From an uncultured Rikenella sp. (GTDB lineage Bacteria; Bacteroidota; Bacteroidia; Bacteroidales; Rikenellaceae), in assembly GCF_910577125.1 (NCBI RefSeq), contig NZ_CAJTMN010000001.1:19446-83445 (forward strand): 64,000 nucleotides of DNA, written 5' to 3'. A program made the position numbers and the translations under genes. Below the pieces are notes generated by a model. The model made no database searches and was not told the DNA's origin. It worked only from the letters and a program-made list of their open reading frames with translations. This document shows, one piece after another, positions 7,082 to 15,636 of the stretch (its first letter is position 1; every line of letters begins with the position of its first letter).

Positions 7082-8271
7082 TAGCGATTTCGGAATTCGA
7101 CTATCCGCTGTCGGACGAGCGGATCGCCCGCTTTCCGCTGGCGGATCGGGCCGATTCCAAACTCCTGCTCTACCGCGGAGGGACGATCGGTGAGAGTGTT
7201 TTTCGTCGTGTCGCCGATTTTCTGCCGGACGGCGTGACGGTCGTGTTCAACGATACGCGGGTGATTCGGGCGCGGCTGTTGTTCCACAAGGTGACGGGGG
7301 CTCGGATCGAGGTCTTCTGTCTCGAACCGGCCGAGCCGGCGGATTACGAACGGGCATTTGCGGTGCGGGGGGCTTGTGTGTGGCATTGTATCGTGGGAAA
7401 CTCCAAAAAATGGAAAGAGGGGCCTTTGGCGATCGAATACGACGGGGGGATGTTATCGGCGGAACGCATGCCGGATGGGGGGGGAGCGGTGCGGTTTTCG
7501 TGGACATCGGAACATACGTTCGGCGAGCTGCTGGAGCTGCTGGGGCGGACACCGATACCGCCCTACCTGTGCCGCGAGAGCGAGGAGATCGACACGGTGC
7601 GCTACCAGACGGTCTATTCGCGGTGGGAGGGGTCGGTGGCGGCGCCGACCGCCGGGCTGCACTTCACGCCGGAGATCATCGCGTCGCTGCCGGAGCGGGG
7701 ATTTCGGACGGAGCGGGTGACTCTGCATGTCGGTGCGGGGACTTTTCTGCCGGTCAAGGCGGCGGATGCCCGGGAGCATCATATGCACACCGAGGTGTTT
7801 CAGGTCGATTTGGCGACGCTCGAACGGCTGGCCGAAGCGATAAAAACGGCGGGGATCGTGGCGGTGGGGACGACGTCGGTGCGGACGCTGGAGTCGCTGG
7901 CGGTGCTGGGTGAGCGGGTGTTGCTTCGGGGGGATGCGGAACCGGAACGGGTGGTCGGCCAGTGGGAGGCTTACGAGAATGGGGCTACCTTGGCGAATGC
8001 TTCTGCACCTTTGGCGGCATTGGCCGGGTGGATGCGGAAACGGGGTTTGACGCATTTGCATGGTGCGACGGAGATTATGATCGTGCCGGGCTACCGGTGG
8101 CGGACGGTGCGGGGGCTGATCACCAACTTCCACCAGCCGCAGAGTACGCTGCTGCTCCTGATTTCGGCTTTGGTCGGAGAGCGATGGCGCGAGATCTATG
8201 CATACGCATTGGAGCACGGGTTCCGTTTTCTGAGTTACGGGGACTCGTCGCTGCTGTTGCCGGAAAAATAA
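7069..8271 (+). CDS. queA: QueA, S-adenosylmethionine:tRNA ribosyltransferase-isomerase
   Basis: 400 aa from ATG 7069 (a TTG three bases earlier is not preferred). QueA transfers and isomerises the ribosyl moiety of SAM onto preQ1-modified tRNA, giving epoxyqueuosine in the queuosine pathway. Family hallmarks are seen: FNDTRVI near residue 60, the TPIPPYL segment, YQTVYSRWEGSVAAPTAGLHF, GAGTFLPV and a C-terminal NFHQPQSTLLLLISAL motif. Length is somewhat above the usual 340-360 aa, with a divergent segment around 90-150. It is first in a tightly packed operon with pfpI-like, ygiQ and dnaB genes. Confidence 0.93.
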   Translation: MEKAIAISEFDYPLSDERIARFPLADRADSKLLLYRGGTIGESVFRRVADFLPDGVTVVFNDTRVIRARLLFHKVTGARIEVFCLEPAEPADYERAFAVRGACVWHCIVGNSKKWKEGPLAIEYDGGMLSAERMPDGGGAVRFSWTSEHTFGELLELLGRTPIPPYLCRESEEIDTVRYQTVYSRWEGSVAAPTAGLHFTPEIIASLPERGFRTERVTLHVGAGTFLPVKAADAREHHMHTEVFQVDLATLERLAEAIKTAGIVAVGTTSVRTLESLAVLGERVLLRGDAEPERVVGQWEAYENGATLANASAPLAALAGWMRKRGLTHLHGATEIMIVPGYRWRTVRGLITNFHQPQSTLLLLISALVGERWREIYAYALEHGFRFLSYGDSSLLLPEK

Positions 8272-8284
8272 GAAGATCGAAGAC

Positions 8285-8863
8285 ATGGAACAGGAAGTCT
8301 TATTAGTTTTGTTGAATGAATACGCCGACTGGGAGAGCGCGTTTCTGGCCGCCGGGTTGCGGACGGGAGGACGGTATGTGCCGCGCGTGGTGGGGCCGAC
8401 GCGGGAGGTGGTGGTCTCGATCGGCGGTTTCCGGACTTTGCCGGATTATGATTTTCAAACCGTGCCGGAGGAGTACGCCGCGCTGGTGCTGATCGGCGGA
8501 ACCGGATGGCAGTCGGAGGAGGCAAAGGGGGTTGTGGAGTTGGTGCAGAGTGCGCGGGAACGGGGCAAAGTGGTGGCGGGGATTTGCAATGGGGCTTCGT
8601 TTCTGGCGGCGCACGGCTTTCTGAATGACGTGCGGCATACGGGCAATACGCTGGAACAGTTGAAGCTGTGGGGCGGCGAGCGGTACACCAACGAGATGGG
8701 TTATGTGGAACGGCAGGCGGTGGCCGACGGGGGTATGGTAACGGCGAACGGGACGGGATATCTGGAGTTTTCTCGTGAGTTGCTGCTATTGCTGGAGGCC
8801 AATGCACCGGAGCGGATCGAGTCCGATTACGCTTTCCAGAAAAACGGGCTCTATACCGCCTGA
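8285..8863 (+). CDS. DJ-1/PfpI (class I glutamine amidotransferase-like) protein
   Basis: 192 aa. The fold signature is an LLNEYADWE N-terminus, GGTGW near 71-75 and the nucleophile elbow GI-C101-NGASF. This is the DJ-1/PfpI superfamily, whose members include deglycases, chaperones, putative proteases and amidase-like enzymes. The YajL/ThiJ or PfpI subgroup cannot be fixed by eye; closest in look are 'type 1 glutamine amidotransferase family' proteins. There is no signal peptide, so it should be cytoplasmic. It starts 13 nt after queA and ends 21 nt before the chosen ygiQ start, so co-transcription is likely. Confidence 0.85.
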   Translation: MEQEVLLVLLNEYADWESAFLAAGLRTGGRYVPRVVGPTREVVVSIGGFRTLPDYDFQTVPEEYAALVLIGGTGWQSEEAKGVVELVQSARERGKVVAGICNGASFLAAHGFLNDVRHTGNTLEQLKLWGGERYTNEMGYVERQAVADGGMVTANGTGYLEFSRELLLLLEANAPERIESDYAFQKNGLYTA

Positions 8864-8884
8864 CCGGTGGTTGCATACAGATCG

Positions 8885-10672
8885 ATGATGGTTTCACCGA
8901 ACGAATTTCTGCCGACTTCGGCCAAGGAGGTGGCTGCGCGCGGGTGGGAAGAATTGGATGTCATTCTTTTCACCGGGGATGCGTATGTCGACCATCCGGC
9001 GTTCGGGGCGGCGGTGATCGGGCGACTGCTGGAGGCCGAGGGCTATCGGGTGGCGATTGTGCCGCAGCCGAACTGGCGCGACGACCTGCGGGATTTCCGG
9101 AAGCTGGGAAAACCGCGTCTGTTTTTCGGCGTGACGGCCGGGGCGATGGACTCGATGGTGAACCACTACACGGCCACGCGGCGCAGGCGGTCGGACGACG
9201 CTTACACGCCTGGCGGACGGGCCGGACAACGGCCGGACTACCCTACCCTCGTTTATACGCGGATTCTTAAGCAGCTCTATCCTGATGTGCCGGTGGTGAT
9301 CGGGGGAATCGAGGCGTCGCTCAGGCGGCTGACCCATTACGACTATTGGGAGGATCGCTTGCGGCCGTCTTTCCTCGTCGAGAGCGGGGCGGATTTGCTG
9401 ACCTACGGCATGGGCGACCGGGTGATGGTCGAGGTGGCCCGGCGGTTGCACAATGGATTCAACCTCAAACGGTTGGTGCGGTTACCGCAGGTGGCTTATC
9501 TCTCGGATCGGGCTCCGGAGGGGGCGTTCCTGCTGCATTCGTATGAAGCGTGTGTAGAGTCGCCGGAGAAGTTCGGCGAGAATTTCGTCCGGATCGAGAC
9601 GGAGTCCAATCGGGTCGAGGCATCTGTTTTGGCGGAACGGGTCGGTGACCGGTATGTGGTGGTCAACCCGCCTTATCCTTATCTGACGGAAGCCGAGATG
9701 GATCACAGTTTCGACCTGCCATACACGCGGCTGCCCCACCCGCGATATCAGGGGAAGGGGGCGATTGCTGCGTATGAGATGATCAAACACTCGGTCAATC
9801 TGCATCGGGGGTGTTTCGGGGGGTGTAGCTTTTGTACCATATCGGCGCATCAGGGAAAATTCATCTCGTCGCGGAGCGAGGGATCGATTCTGCGCGAGGT
9901 GGAACGCATTACGCAGATGGCCGATTTTCGGGGAAATCTTTCCGATATCGGCGGTCCGTCGGCCAATATGTACCGGATGGGGGGACGGAACCGGGAGTTG
10001 TGCGGGCGGTGTACGAGGCCCTCGTGCATCTTTCCGAAAGTCTGTCCGAACTTGGATAACGACTACCGGCCGTTGTTGGAGCTCTACCGGAAGATTCGCA
10101 ATATAAAAGGGGTGAAGCACGCCTATATCGGGAGTGGGATTCGGTACGACCTGTTCGACGGGTCGCCGTACCTGGACGAGGTGGTGAAGTACCACACGAG
10201 CGGGCGATTGAAGGTGGCGCCGGAGCACACGTCGGACAAAGTGTTGGGGTTGATGCGCAAACCGTCGTTCGCGCTTTTCGAGCAGCTGAACGAACGGTTC
10301 CGCGGGATTTGCGAACGCGAGGGGCTGCCGTACCAGTTGATACCTTACTTCATTTCGAGCCATCCGGGGTGTACGGAGGACGATATGCGGGAGCTGGCGG
10401 AGATTACTAAACGGCTGAACTTCCGGTTGGAACAGGTGCAGGATCTGACGCCGACGCCGATGACCTTGAGCTCGGTGATGTTCTACACGGGGATGAATCC
10501 GTATACGGGAGAACGACTCTACGTGGCCCGCACGCGGGAGGAGAAGGAGCGGCAGAAGGCCCATTTTTTCTGGTACAAACGGCCGGCGGCGGTTCGGCAC
10601 GAAGGGGGCGTTAAGAAACGAAACGAAAGACCATGGCAGAATACAAACAAGATCCGGAAGCCAAAAAAATAG
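8885..10672 (+). CDS. YgiQ-family radical SAM protein
   Basis: 595 aa from the ATG at 8885; a GTG at 8867 is the alternative. UPF0313/YgiQ proteins have an N-terminal region, a radical SAM TIM barrel and a C-terminal DUF3362-like basic part. The 4Fe-4S ligands are C310, C314 and C317 in HRGCFGGCSFCTI. GSGIRYDL and KVAPEHTSD later in the barrel are typical of the family. The reaction is unknown. The C-terminal 25 residues are strongly basic. The last 40 nt overlap the start of dnaB in another frame, an unusually long overlap that suggests translational coupling. Confidence 0.88.
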   Translation: MMVSPNEFLPTSAKEVAARGWEELDVILFTGDAYVDHPAFGAAVIGRLLEAEGYRVAIVPQPNWRDDLRDFRKLGKPRLFFGVTAGAMDSMVNHYTATRRRRSDDAYTPGGRAGQRPDYPTLVYTRILKQLYPDVPVVIGGIEASLRRLTHYDYWEDRLRPSFLVESGADLLTYGMGDRVMVEVARRLHNGFNLKRLVRLPQVAYLSDRAPEGAFLLHSYEACVESPEKFGENFVRIETESNRVEASVLAERVGDRYVVVNPPYPYLTEAEMDHSFDLPYTRLPHPRYQGKGAIAAYEMIKHSVNLHRGCFGGCSFCTISAHQGKFISSRSEGSILREVERITQMADFRGNLSDIGGPSANMYRMGGRNRELCGRCTRPSCIFPKVCPNLDNDYRPLLELYRKIRNIKGVKHAYIGSGIRYDLFDGSPYLDEVVKYHTSGRLKVAPEHTSDKVLGLMRKPSFALFEQLNERFRGICEREGLPYQLIPYFISSHPGCTEDDMRELAEITKRLNFRLEQVQDLTPTPMTLSSVMFYTGMNPYTGERLYVARTREEKERQKAHFFWYKRPAAVRHEGGVKKRNERPWQNTNKIRKPKK

Positions 10673-12240
10673 CAAACCGGCGCCGGGCGACGGAGTCGAT
10701 CACGGCGGTGAGCCAGCAGATGGGGGTGACGCCTCCGCAGGCGGTGGAGCTGGAGGAGGCGGTGCTCGGGGCGTTGATGCTCGAAAAGCATGCGATTCTC
10801 GGGATTCAGGAGATACTGGTGCCCGAGTCGTTCTATCGCGAGGCGCATCAGATTATCTATCAGGCGATTCTCGACCTCTCGGCGCGGATCGAGCCGATCG
10901 ACCTCTACACTGTCGGGCAGCAGCTTCAGAAAAAGGGGCAGCTGGCGATGGTGGGCGGGCCGGCCTATCTGGCGGAGCTGACCCAGAAGGTCGGGTCGGC
11001 GGCGCACCTGGAGTTTCACGCCAAGATCGTGGCGCAGAAGTATGTCCAGCGGCAGCTGATTTCGGCTTCCACGGAGATTCAGAAACAGTCGTTCGACGAC
11101 TCGATCGACGTCGAGGAGTTGATCAATCAGGCGGAGCAGGCTATTTTCGTGATTGCGGAGGGGAATATCCGGCGCGACGTGCAGAGTGCGCGCGATATTG
11201 TGAGCAAGGCGATTCAGAAGATTGAGGAGGCGGCCCAGAAGCCGGACGGCCTGAGCGGGATTCCGAGCGGATTCACCGATTTGGACCGTTTGACGCTGGG
11301 GTGGCAGCCGTCGGACTTGGTGATTATCGCGGCGCGGCCGGCGATGGGGAAGACGGCTTTCGTGCTGACGATGGCGCGCAACATTTCGGTGGATTACCAG
11401 AAGGCGGTGGCGGTCTTTTCGCTGGAAATGAGCTCGGTACAGTTGATGACGCGTCTGATTATCGGCGAGTCGGGGCTCACGTCGGAGAATATCAAGAACG
11501 GCCGCCTCTCGCCGGACGAGTGGAAGCATCTCGAAACGTCGATCAAACCGTTGGCGGCGGCGCAGATGTTTATCGACGACACCCCTGCTCTTTCGATTTA
11601 CGAGTTCCGTTCGAAGGTGCGGCGGCTCAAGGCGCAGCATAACATCGAGCTGGTGATTATCGACTACCTGCAGCTGATGACGGTCGGGACGACGGATAAC
11701 CGGGGGAACCGGGAGCAGGAGGTGGCGACGATTTCGCGGACGCTCAAGGCGATTGCCAAGGAGTTGGACGTGCCGATTCTGGCGTTGTCGCAGCTGAGCC
11801 GTAACGTCGAGGCGCGGGGCGGGACGAAGCGTCCTCAGCTTTCGGACTTGCGCGAGTCGGGGGCGATCGAACAGGATGCCGATATCGTGGCGTTTATCCA
11901 CCGGCCGGAGTATTACGGGATGACGATGGACGAGGACGGACAGCCTACTCAGGGGTTGGCGGAAATTATCGTGGCCAAGCACCGGAACGGGGCGGTGGAT
12001 ACGATCAAACTGCGTTTTCGGAAGGAGCAGGCGAAGTTCGTGGATTGGGACGATACGGGTTTTGGAGGCATCGCGGGCGGAGGGTTGGACGGATACAGCA
12101 CGATTGCGTCGAGCGGTTTCGACTCCGATTTCGATGCGGGCGGACGTGTGGCGACCTTGGAAGGGCCTGCCGGGGGTTCGGGGCCGATCGATCCGTTCGC
12201 TTCGGCCGGCGGAGGATTCGACAGCGAACCGCCATTCTGA
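10633..12240 (+). CDS. dnaB: Replicative DNA helicase DnaB
   Basis: 535 aa. This hexameric 5'-3' helicase unwinds DNA at the fork and recruits primase. The N-terminal collar spans about 35-140 (LEEAVLGALML), followed by a linker helix and the RecA-like ATPase domain. Walker A is AARPAMGKT (233-241, K240), Walker B VIIDYLQLM (341-349), then LSQLSRNVE (385-393) and the arginine-finger region near 450-465. No intein is present. After about residue 473 there is a 60-residue Gly/Ser/Asp-rich disordered tail ending DSEPPF, which resembles the acidic SSB C-terminal tip. It is last in the queA operon, closed by a strong terminator. Confidence 0.95.
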   Translation: MAEYKQDPEAKKIANRRRATESITAVSQQMGVTPPQAVELEEAVLGALMLEKHAILGIQEILVPESFYREAHQIIYQAILDLSARIEPIDLYTVGQQLQKKGQLAMVGGPAYLAELTQKVGSAAHLEFHAKIVAQKYVQRQLISASTEIQKQSFDDSIDVEELINQAEQAIFVIAEGNIRRDVQSARDIVSKAIQKIEEAAQKPDGLSGIPSGFTDLDRLTLGWQPSDLVIIAARPAMGKTAFVLTMARNISVDYQKAVAVFSLEMSSVQLMTRLIIGESGLTSENIKNGRLSPDEWKHLETSIKPLAAAQMFIDDTPALSIYEFRSKVRRLKAQHNIELVIIDYLQLMTVGTTDNRGNREQEVATISRTLKAIAKELDVPILALSQLSRNVEARGGTKRPQLSDLRESGAIEQDADIVAFIHRPEYYGMTMDEDGQPTQGLAEIIVAKHRNGAVDTIKLRFRKEQAKFVDWDDTGFGGIAGGGLDGYSTIASSGFDSDFDAGGRVATLEGPAGGSGPIDPFASAGGGFDSEPPF

Positions 12241-12272
12241 TGAAAGCAGGAAACTTTCCAGCGATTTAACAC

Positions 12273-12317
12273 AAAAAAAGTCTGGTAAGACTTCGGTCTT
12301 ACCAGACTTTTTTTGTT
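12273..12317. terminator. Intrinsic terminator after dnaB
   Basis: A long perfect stem (12273-12291 with 12296-12314) closes a TTCG tetraloop. It has A-runs on one side and T-runs on the other, so it can act for dnaB (+) and for the leftward tRNA-Ser transcript. Confidence 0.92.
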
Positions 12318-12336
12318 CCCTGCAATATAGGATTCT

Positions 12337-12426
<90 letters not shown>

Positions 12427-12505
12427 CGAAAGGTGCTGAAAGCGGTACAAATGTAGAACTTTCGCTCCTTATTTCCAAATCAAAATCGAGGTTCTGTGCT
12501 AAATA

Positions 12506-13483
12506 TTAGTGTTTGCTCACGTCGCCCGGTTTGCCGATGCTTTCGCGCATCGAGGTATCTGCCTGAATATTACGGATCTTATAGTAGTCCATAATACCCA
12601 GATTCCCGCTCCGGAAAGCTTCGGCGATCGCCATCGGAATGCCGGCCTCCGCTTCGATTACCTTAGCACGGGCCTCCTGTGCCTTCGCTTTCATCTCCTG
12701 CTCCAGCGCCACCGCCATGGCCCGTTTCTCTTCCGCCCGAGCCTGTGCGATGTTTTTGTCCGCATTGGCCTGATCCATCTGAAGGACGGCGCCTATGTTG
12801 CGTCCCACGTCGATGTCGGCGATGTCGATGGAGAGGATTTCAAAAGCGGTTCCCGCATCGAGTCCTTTTTCCAATACGACCCGGGAAATGAAGTCCGGAT
12901 TCTCCATCACGCTCTTATGCGAGTCGGACGACCCGATCGACGAGACGATCCCCTCGCCCACCCTTGCCAGCACGGTCTCTTCGCCGGCCCCGCCGACCAG
13001 CTGTTTGATATTGGCCCGCACGGTCACCCGCGCCTTGGCGATCAGCTGAATCCCGTCCTTGGCCACCGCTGTCACCGGTGGAGTATTGATAACTTTCGGG
13101 TTGACAGACATCTGCACCGCTTCGAACACGTCCCGTCCTGCCAGGTCGATAGCCGTGGCCATCTTGAAATCGAGCGTGATATTGGCTTTTTGTGCCGAGA
13201 CCAGTGCATGGACGACATTGGCGACATGTCCGCCCGCCAGATAATGCGCCTCCAGTTCGTTCGGATTGAGGTGCAGTCCGGCTTTCGTTCCTTCGATCAT
13301 AGCCGATACGATCGTAGCCGGCGGCACTTTGCGCCAACGCATCAGAACCAGCTGCAACAGGCTGATCCGTACGCCGGAAACCAGGGCGGAGAACCAAAGG
13401 CCGACGGGAATGAAGTAGAGAATCAGCCACAGCAGAATAATGGCCACTGCGGCGATGATGATGGCGGTTGTCGAGATTTCCAT
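12506..13483 (-). CDS. floA: Flotillin-like protein FloA
   Basis: 325 aa. FloA proteins are membrane scaffolds that oligomerise at functional membrane microdomains. A single N-terminal hydrophobic helix spans about 5-30. The SPFH-like core follows ([22 protein letters not shown] segment near 125-145), then a coiled Ala/Glu/Lys-rich region (240-290, [10 protein letters not shown]) and a short C-terminus. Length and layout match the YqfA/FloA family (about 330 aa). It follows a NfeD gene, the usual partner of flotillins, and a SPOR-domain protein, all leftward. The flotillin-NfeD pairing supports the assignment. Confidence 0.93.
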   Translation of the reverse strand: MEISTTAIIIAAVAIILLWLILYFIPVGLWFSALVSGVRISLLQLVLMRWRKVPPATIVSAMIEGTKAGLHLNPNELEAHYLAGGHVANVVHALVSAQKANITLDFKMATAIDLAGRDVFEAVQMSVNPKVINTPPVTAVAKDGIQLIAKARVTVRANIKQLVGGAGEETVLARVGEGIVSSIGSSDSHKSVMENPDFISRVVLEKGLDAGTAFEILSIDIADIDVGRNIGAVLQMDQANADKNIAQARAEEKRAMAVALEQEMKAKAQEARAKVIEAEAGIPMAIAEAFRSGNLGIMDYYKIRNIQADTSMRESIGKPGDVSKH

Positions 13484-13520
13484 ATGTTTGTAAATGTATT
13501 TCGGTCTGTGCCCGGTTCGG

Positions 13521-13985
13521 TCAGAGCGGCCGGACGATGATGTTGGCGTTGTCGTATCCGATCACGACCACTTCGCGCCGCGGATCGATGTAGCTGTCCA
13601 ACGATTTCGCTTCGAAGATCGTGTCGCCGATCTGCACTTTCCCCATCGGGGCCAGCCGGGTCAAGGTGTAGCCCTGTACACCCACTTCCACCTGTTTTTC
13701 GATCTCCACCGGCTGCACCTGCGAGTCGATATTGGTTTTCAAAGCGACCCGGTTCCATGTCTTCGGCCGCAAAAACAGCAAGGTCAGAATGCTCAAACAG
13801 AAGAGAATGATTCCGAGAACAATGAATCCGGTCACCAATCCTCCTCCTACGAACGCCCATGTCGCTGCCGCCACCAGGCAAATGAATGCCCCCACGGCTG
13901 CCAAGGTGATGCCCGGCAGGAGAACCAGTTCGGCGATGAAAAGCAGCAGGCCGAGCAGGATCAGCAGTGTAATCCAGAGTATCAT
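13521..13985 (-). CDS. NfeD-like membrane protein (short form)
   Basis: 154 aa. Three to four membrane helices occupy residues 1-80, with a Gly/Ala-rich [12 protein letters not shown] segment. The C-terminal 70 residues form the NfeD OB-fold domain ([21 protein letters not shown] is the typical region). The N-terminal ClpP-like protease of long NfeD proteins is absent. Short NfeD proteins accompany flotillins or SPFH proteins and are thought to work with them in the membrane. The ATG overlaps the stop of the upstream SPOR gene by 4 nt (ATGA). Confidence 0.9.
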   Translation of the reverse strand: MILWITLLILLGLLLFIAELVLLPGITLAAVGAFICLVAAATWAFVGGGLVTGFIVLGIILFCLSILTLLFLRPKTWNRVALKTNIDSQVQPVEIEKQVEVGVQGYTLTRLAPMGKVQIGDTIFEAKSLDSYIDPRREVVVIGYDNANIIVRPL

Positions 13986-15604
13986 AATGCCACGATTTTC
14001 ATTTGGATATTCGGTTGATCGCCCAGCGCGCCGATCAGTGCCTCCGCCTCTTTCCGGGTGGCGAAGGCGCCGATGGAGTACACCACTTCATTCCCCGCCG
14101 TATTCCGCACGATGGTCGCTCCGGCCGCCCTGGCCTTGACAATCTCGCGAATGGCGGTCGAAAGTCTCTGTTCCGCCGGAATGATTTGCACGTTGAATCC
14201 CCCTTTTTGCTGCACGGCAGAGCCTGTCGATCCCGACCCCCCCTCGCGCGCAGCATCTGTCTTATTAGTCGCTTCGAGTGCCTTTGCTTTCACGGCCGTC
14301 GTGATCTTCCCGTCGGCATAAGCCACGACAGTGGCCCGGAATCCCCCCCGCACTAATTGTGCCGCTGCTGCGCTTGCCGCCGCATAGGTGTCGAAACCGC
14401 CTGCCAGATAACGCCACTGCCCGTTCGCCGTCTTTTGCGACATAATCGGCGTCATGCCTTTGAACACATCGATAGTTTTCGGCTGTGTCGTGTAACTGGC
14501 CAGTTGTACCGTGTAATAAACTCCTGACTTCGGCACATGGAGCGCCGGAATGTCCTCCACGGTCGTGTAGTTCCGTTCCGCCGGATTATCCGTTTTCACG
14601 ACCGGTGCATAGATAACCAGACTCCGCGGTTCGAACCGGATGTCCCGATAGGTCATCTCTTCGGCCAGCTTCTCGGCCGAGTATTTCCCCCGTTCCGTCA
14701 CTAATGAATCCTGCGCCGCAGCCAGTCCCAAGGCCTCTGCCATGGCAATTTCGTAATCGAGCATCAGCCGCTTTTGCAGCGGATAGGTCGCCACCAGCGG
14801 TGCGAGCTGTTCGCCCGCCCACCCCTCGGCACGTCGCACCTGACGGCTCTCCCGGTCGAGCTGTTCGAGCTGCAGCCGGTCGAGGGTGCCGATCTGATCG
14901 ACCAGCACCGGATAGTTGTCCCGCTTCCGGTCGTAAATCACCAACCAGAGCCGTTCCATCAGGGCATCGACCTGTTCGATCTGCTCCTTGAGCTCTCCGG
15001 CGCGTCTCCACAGACTGTCGATGGCGATTTCGTCGTCCGCCGCTTCGTATTGCCGTTTTACGGTGGAAAGCTGGTCGTACAGCCCGGAGATCAACCGATT
15101 GATTTTCATGACTTCCGGCTCGATCCGAGGGCTCAATCCGAACAAAGTCCGATCGTTCCGGCTCAGATGTTCGACGAAAAACGGATTGTCGAACAAGGTT
15201 CGCTCTCCCGCAACGCCACTCTCCCCTTCTCCTTCGCCGCCCGGCGAGGCCTCCTCCTCTGCGTCCATATGTTCAAACAGATAGGCCTGTTCCATCTCCG
15301 CCACTCGTGCCGTAATTTTTCCGATCCTGCTCCGTATGTCGAAGAGTTCGCCCTCCAGCCGGACGATCTCCCCTCCGATCCGCTCCCGATCGTTTCCCTC
15401 TCCGAACAGTTGCCGGTTCCGTTCGATCAGCGACCGGGTGGAATCTTCGCGCGCTTTCAGTGCCTGTTGTTCCCGGAGCAACCGGGCATATTCCGCATTT
15501 TCGGTCAGCCCCGCCATCCGCACTCCCTGTGCGCACACGACTCCCGTTCCCGCCAGCCAGCACCAGCCGAACCATACGATACGGTATGAAATCTTTTTTA
15601 TCAT
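13982..15604 (-). CDS. SPOR-domain, coiled-coil exported protein
   Basis: 540 aa from ATG 15604. Residues 1-25 look like a signal peptide (IVWFGWCWLAGTGVVCAQG). From about 30 to 300 it is rich in Glu/Arg/Leu helices and likely coiled coil. Two SPOR-like modules end the protein: YYTVQLASYTTQP near 375-445 and FNVQIIPAEQRLS near 470-540 (second one weaker). SPOR domains bind denuded peptidoglycan, so an envelope role at septum or cell wall is plausible. A longer frame upstream exists but runs into trkH and lacks coding character. It lies between trkH (32 nt gap) and nfeD. Confidence 0.8.
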   Translation of the reverse strand: MIKKISYRIVWFGWCWLAGTGVVCAQGVRMAGLTENAEYARLLREQQALKAREDSTRSLIERNRQLFGEGNDRERIGGEIVRLEGELFDIRSRIGKITARVAEMEQAYLFEHMDAEEEASPGGEGEGESGVAGERTLFDNPFFVEHLSRNDRTLFGLSPRIEPEVMKINRLISGLYDQLSTVKRQYEAADDEIAIDSLWRRAGELKEQIEQVDALMERLWLVIYDRKRDNYPVLVDQIGTLDRLQLEQLDRESRQVRRAEGWAGEQLAPLVATYPLQKRLMLDYEIAMAEALGLAAAQDSLVTERGKYSAEKLAEEMTYRDIRFEPRSLVIYAPVVKTDNPAERNYTTVEDIPALHVPKSGVYYTVQLASYTTQPKTIDVFKGMTPIMSQKTANGQWRYLAGGFDTYAAASAAAAQLVRGGFRATVVAYADGKITTAVKAKALEATNKTDAAREGGSGSTGSAVQQKGGFNVQIIPAEQRLSTAIREIVKARAAGATIVRNTAGNEVVYSIGAFATRKEAEALIGALGDQPNIQMKIVAL

Positions 15605-15636
15605 CGGTTGCAAACGCAAAATAGAGATTATTCCGG

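Noticed and set aside
10519..11982. Long open frame antisense to dnaB (487 codons)
   Set aside because: Shadow of dnaB with the same biased composition.
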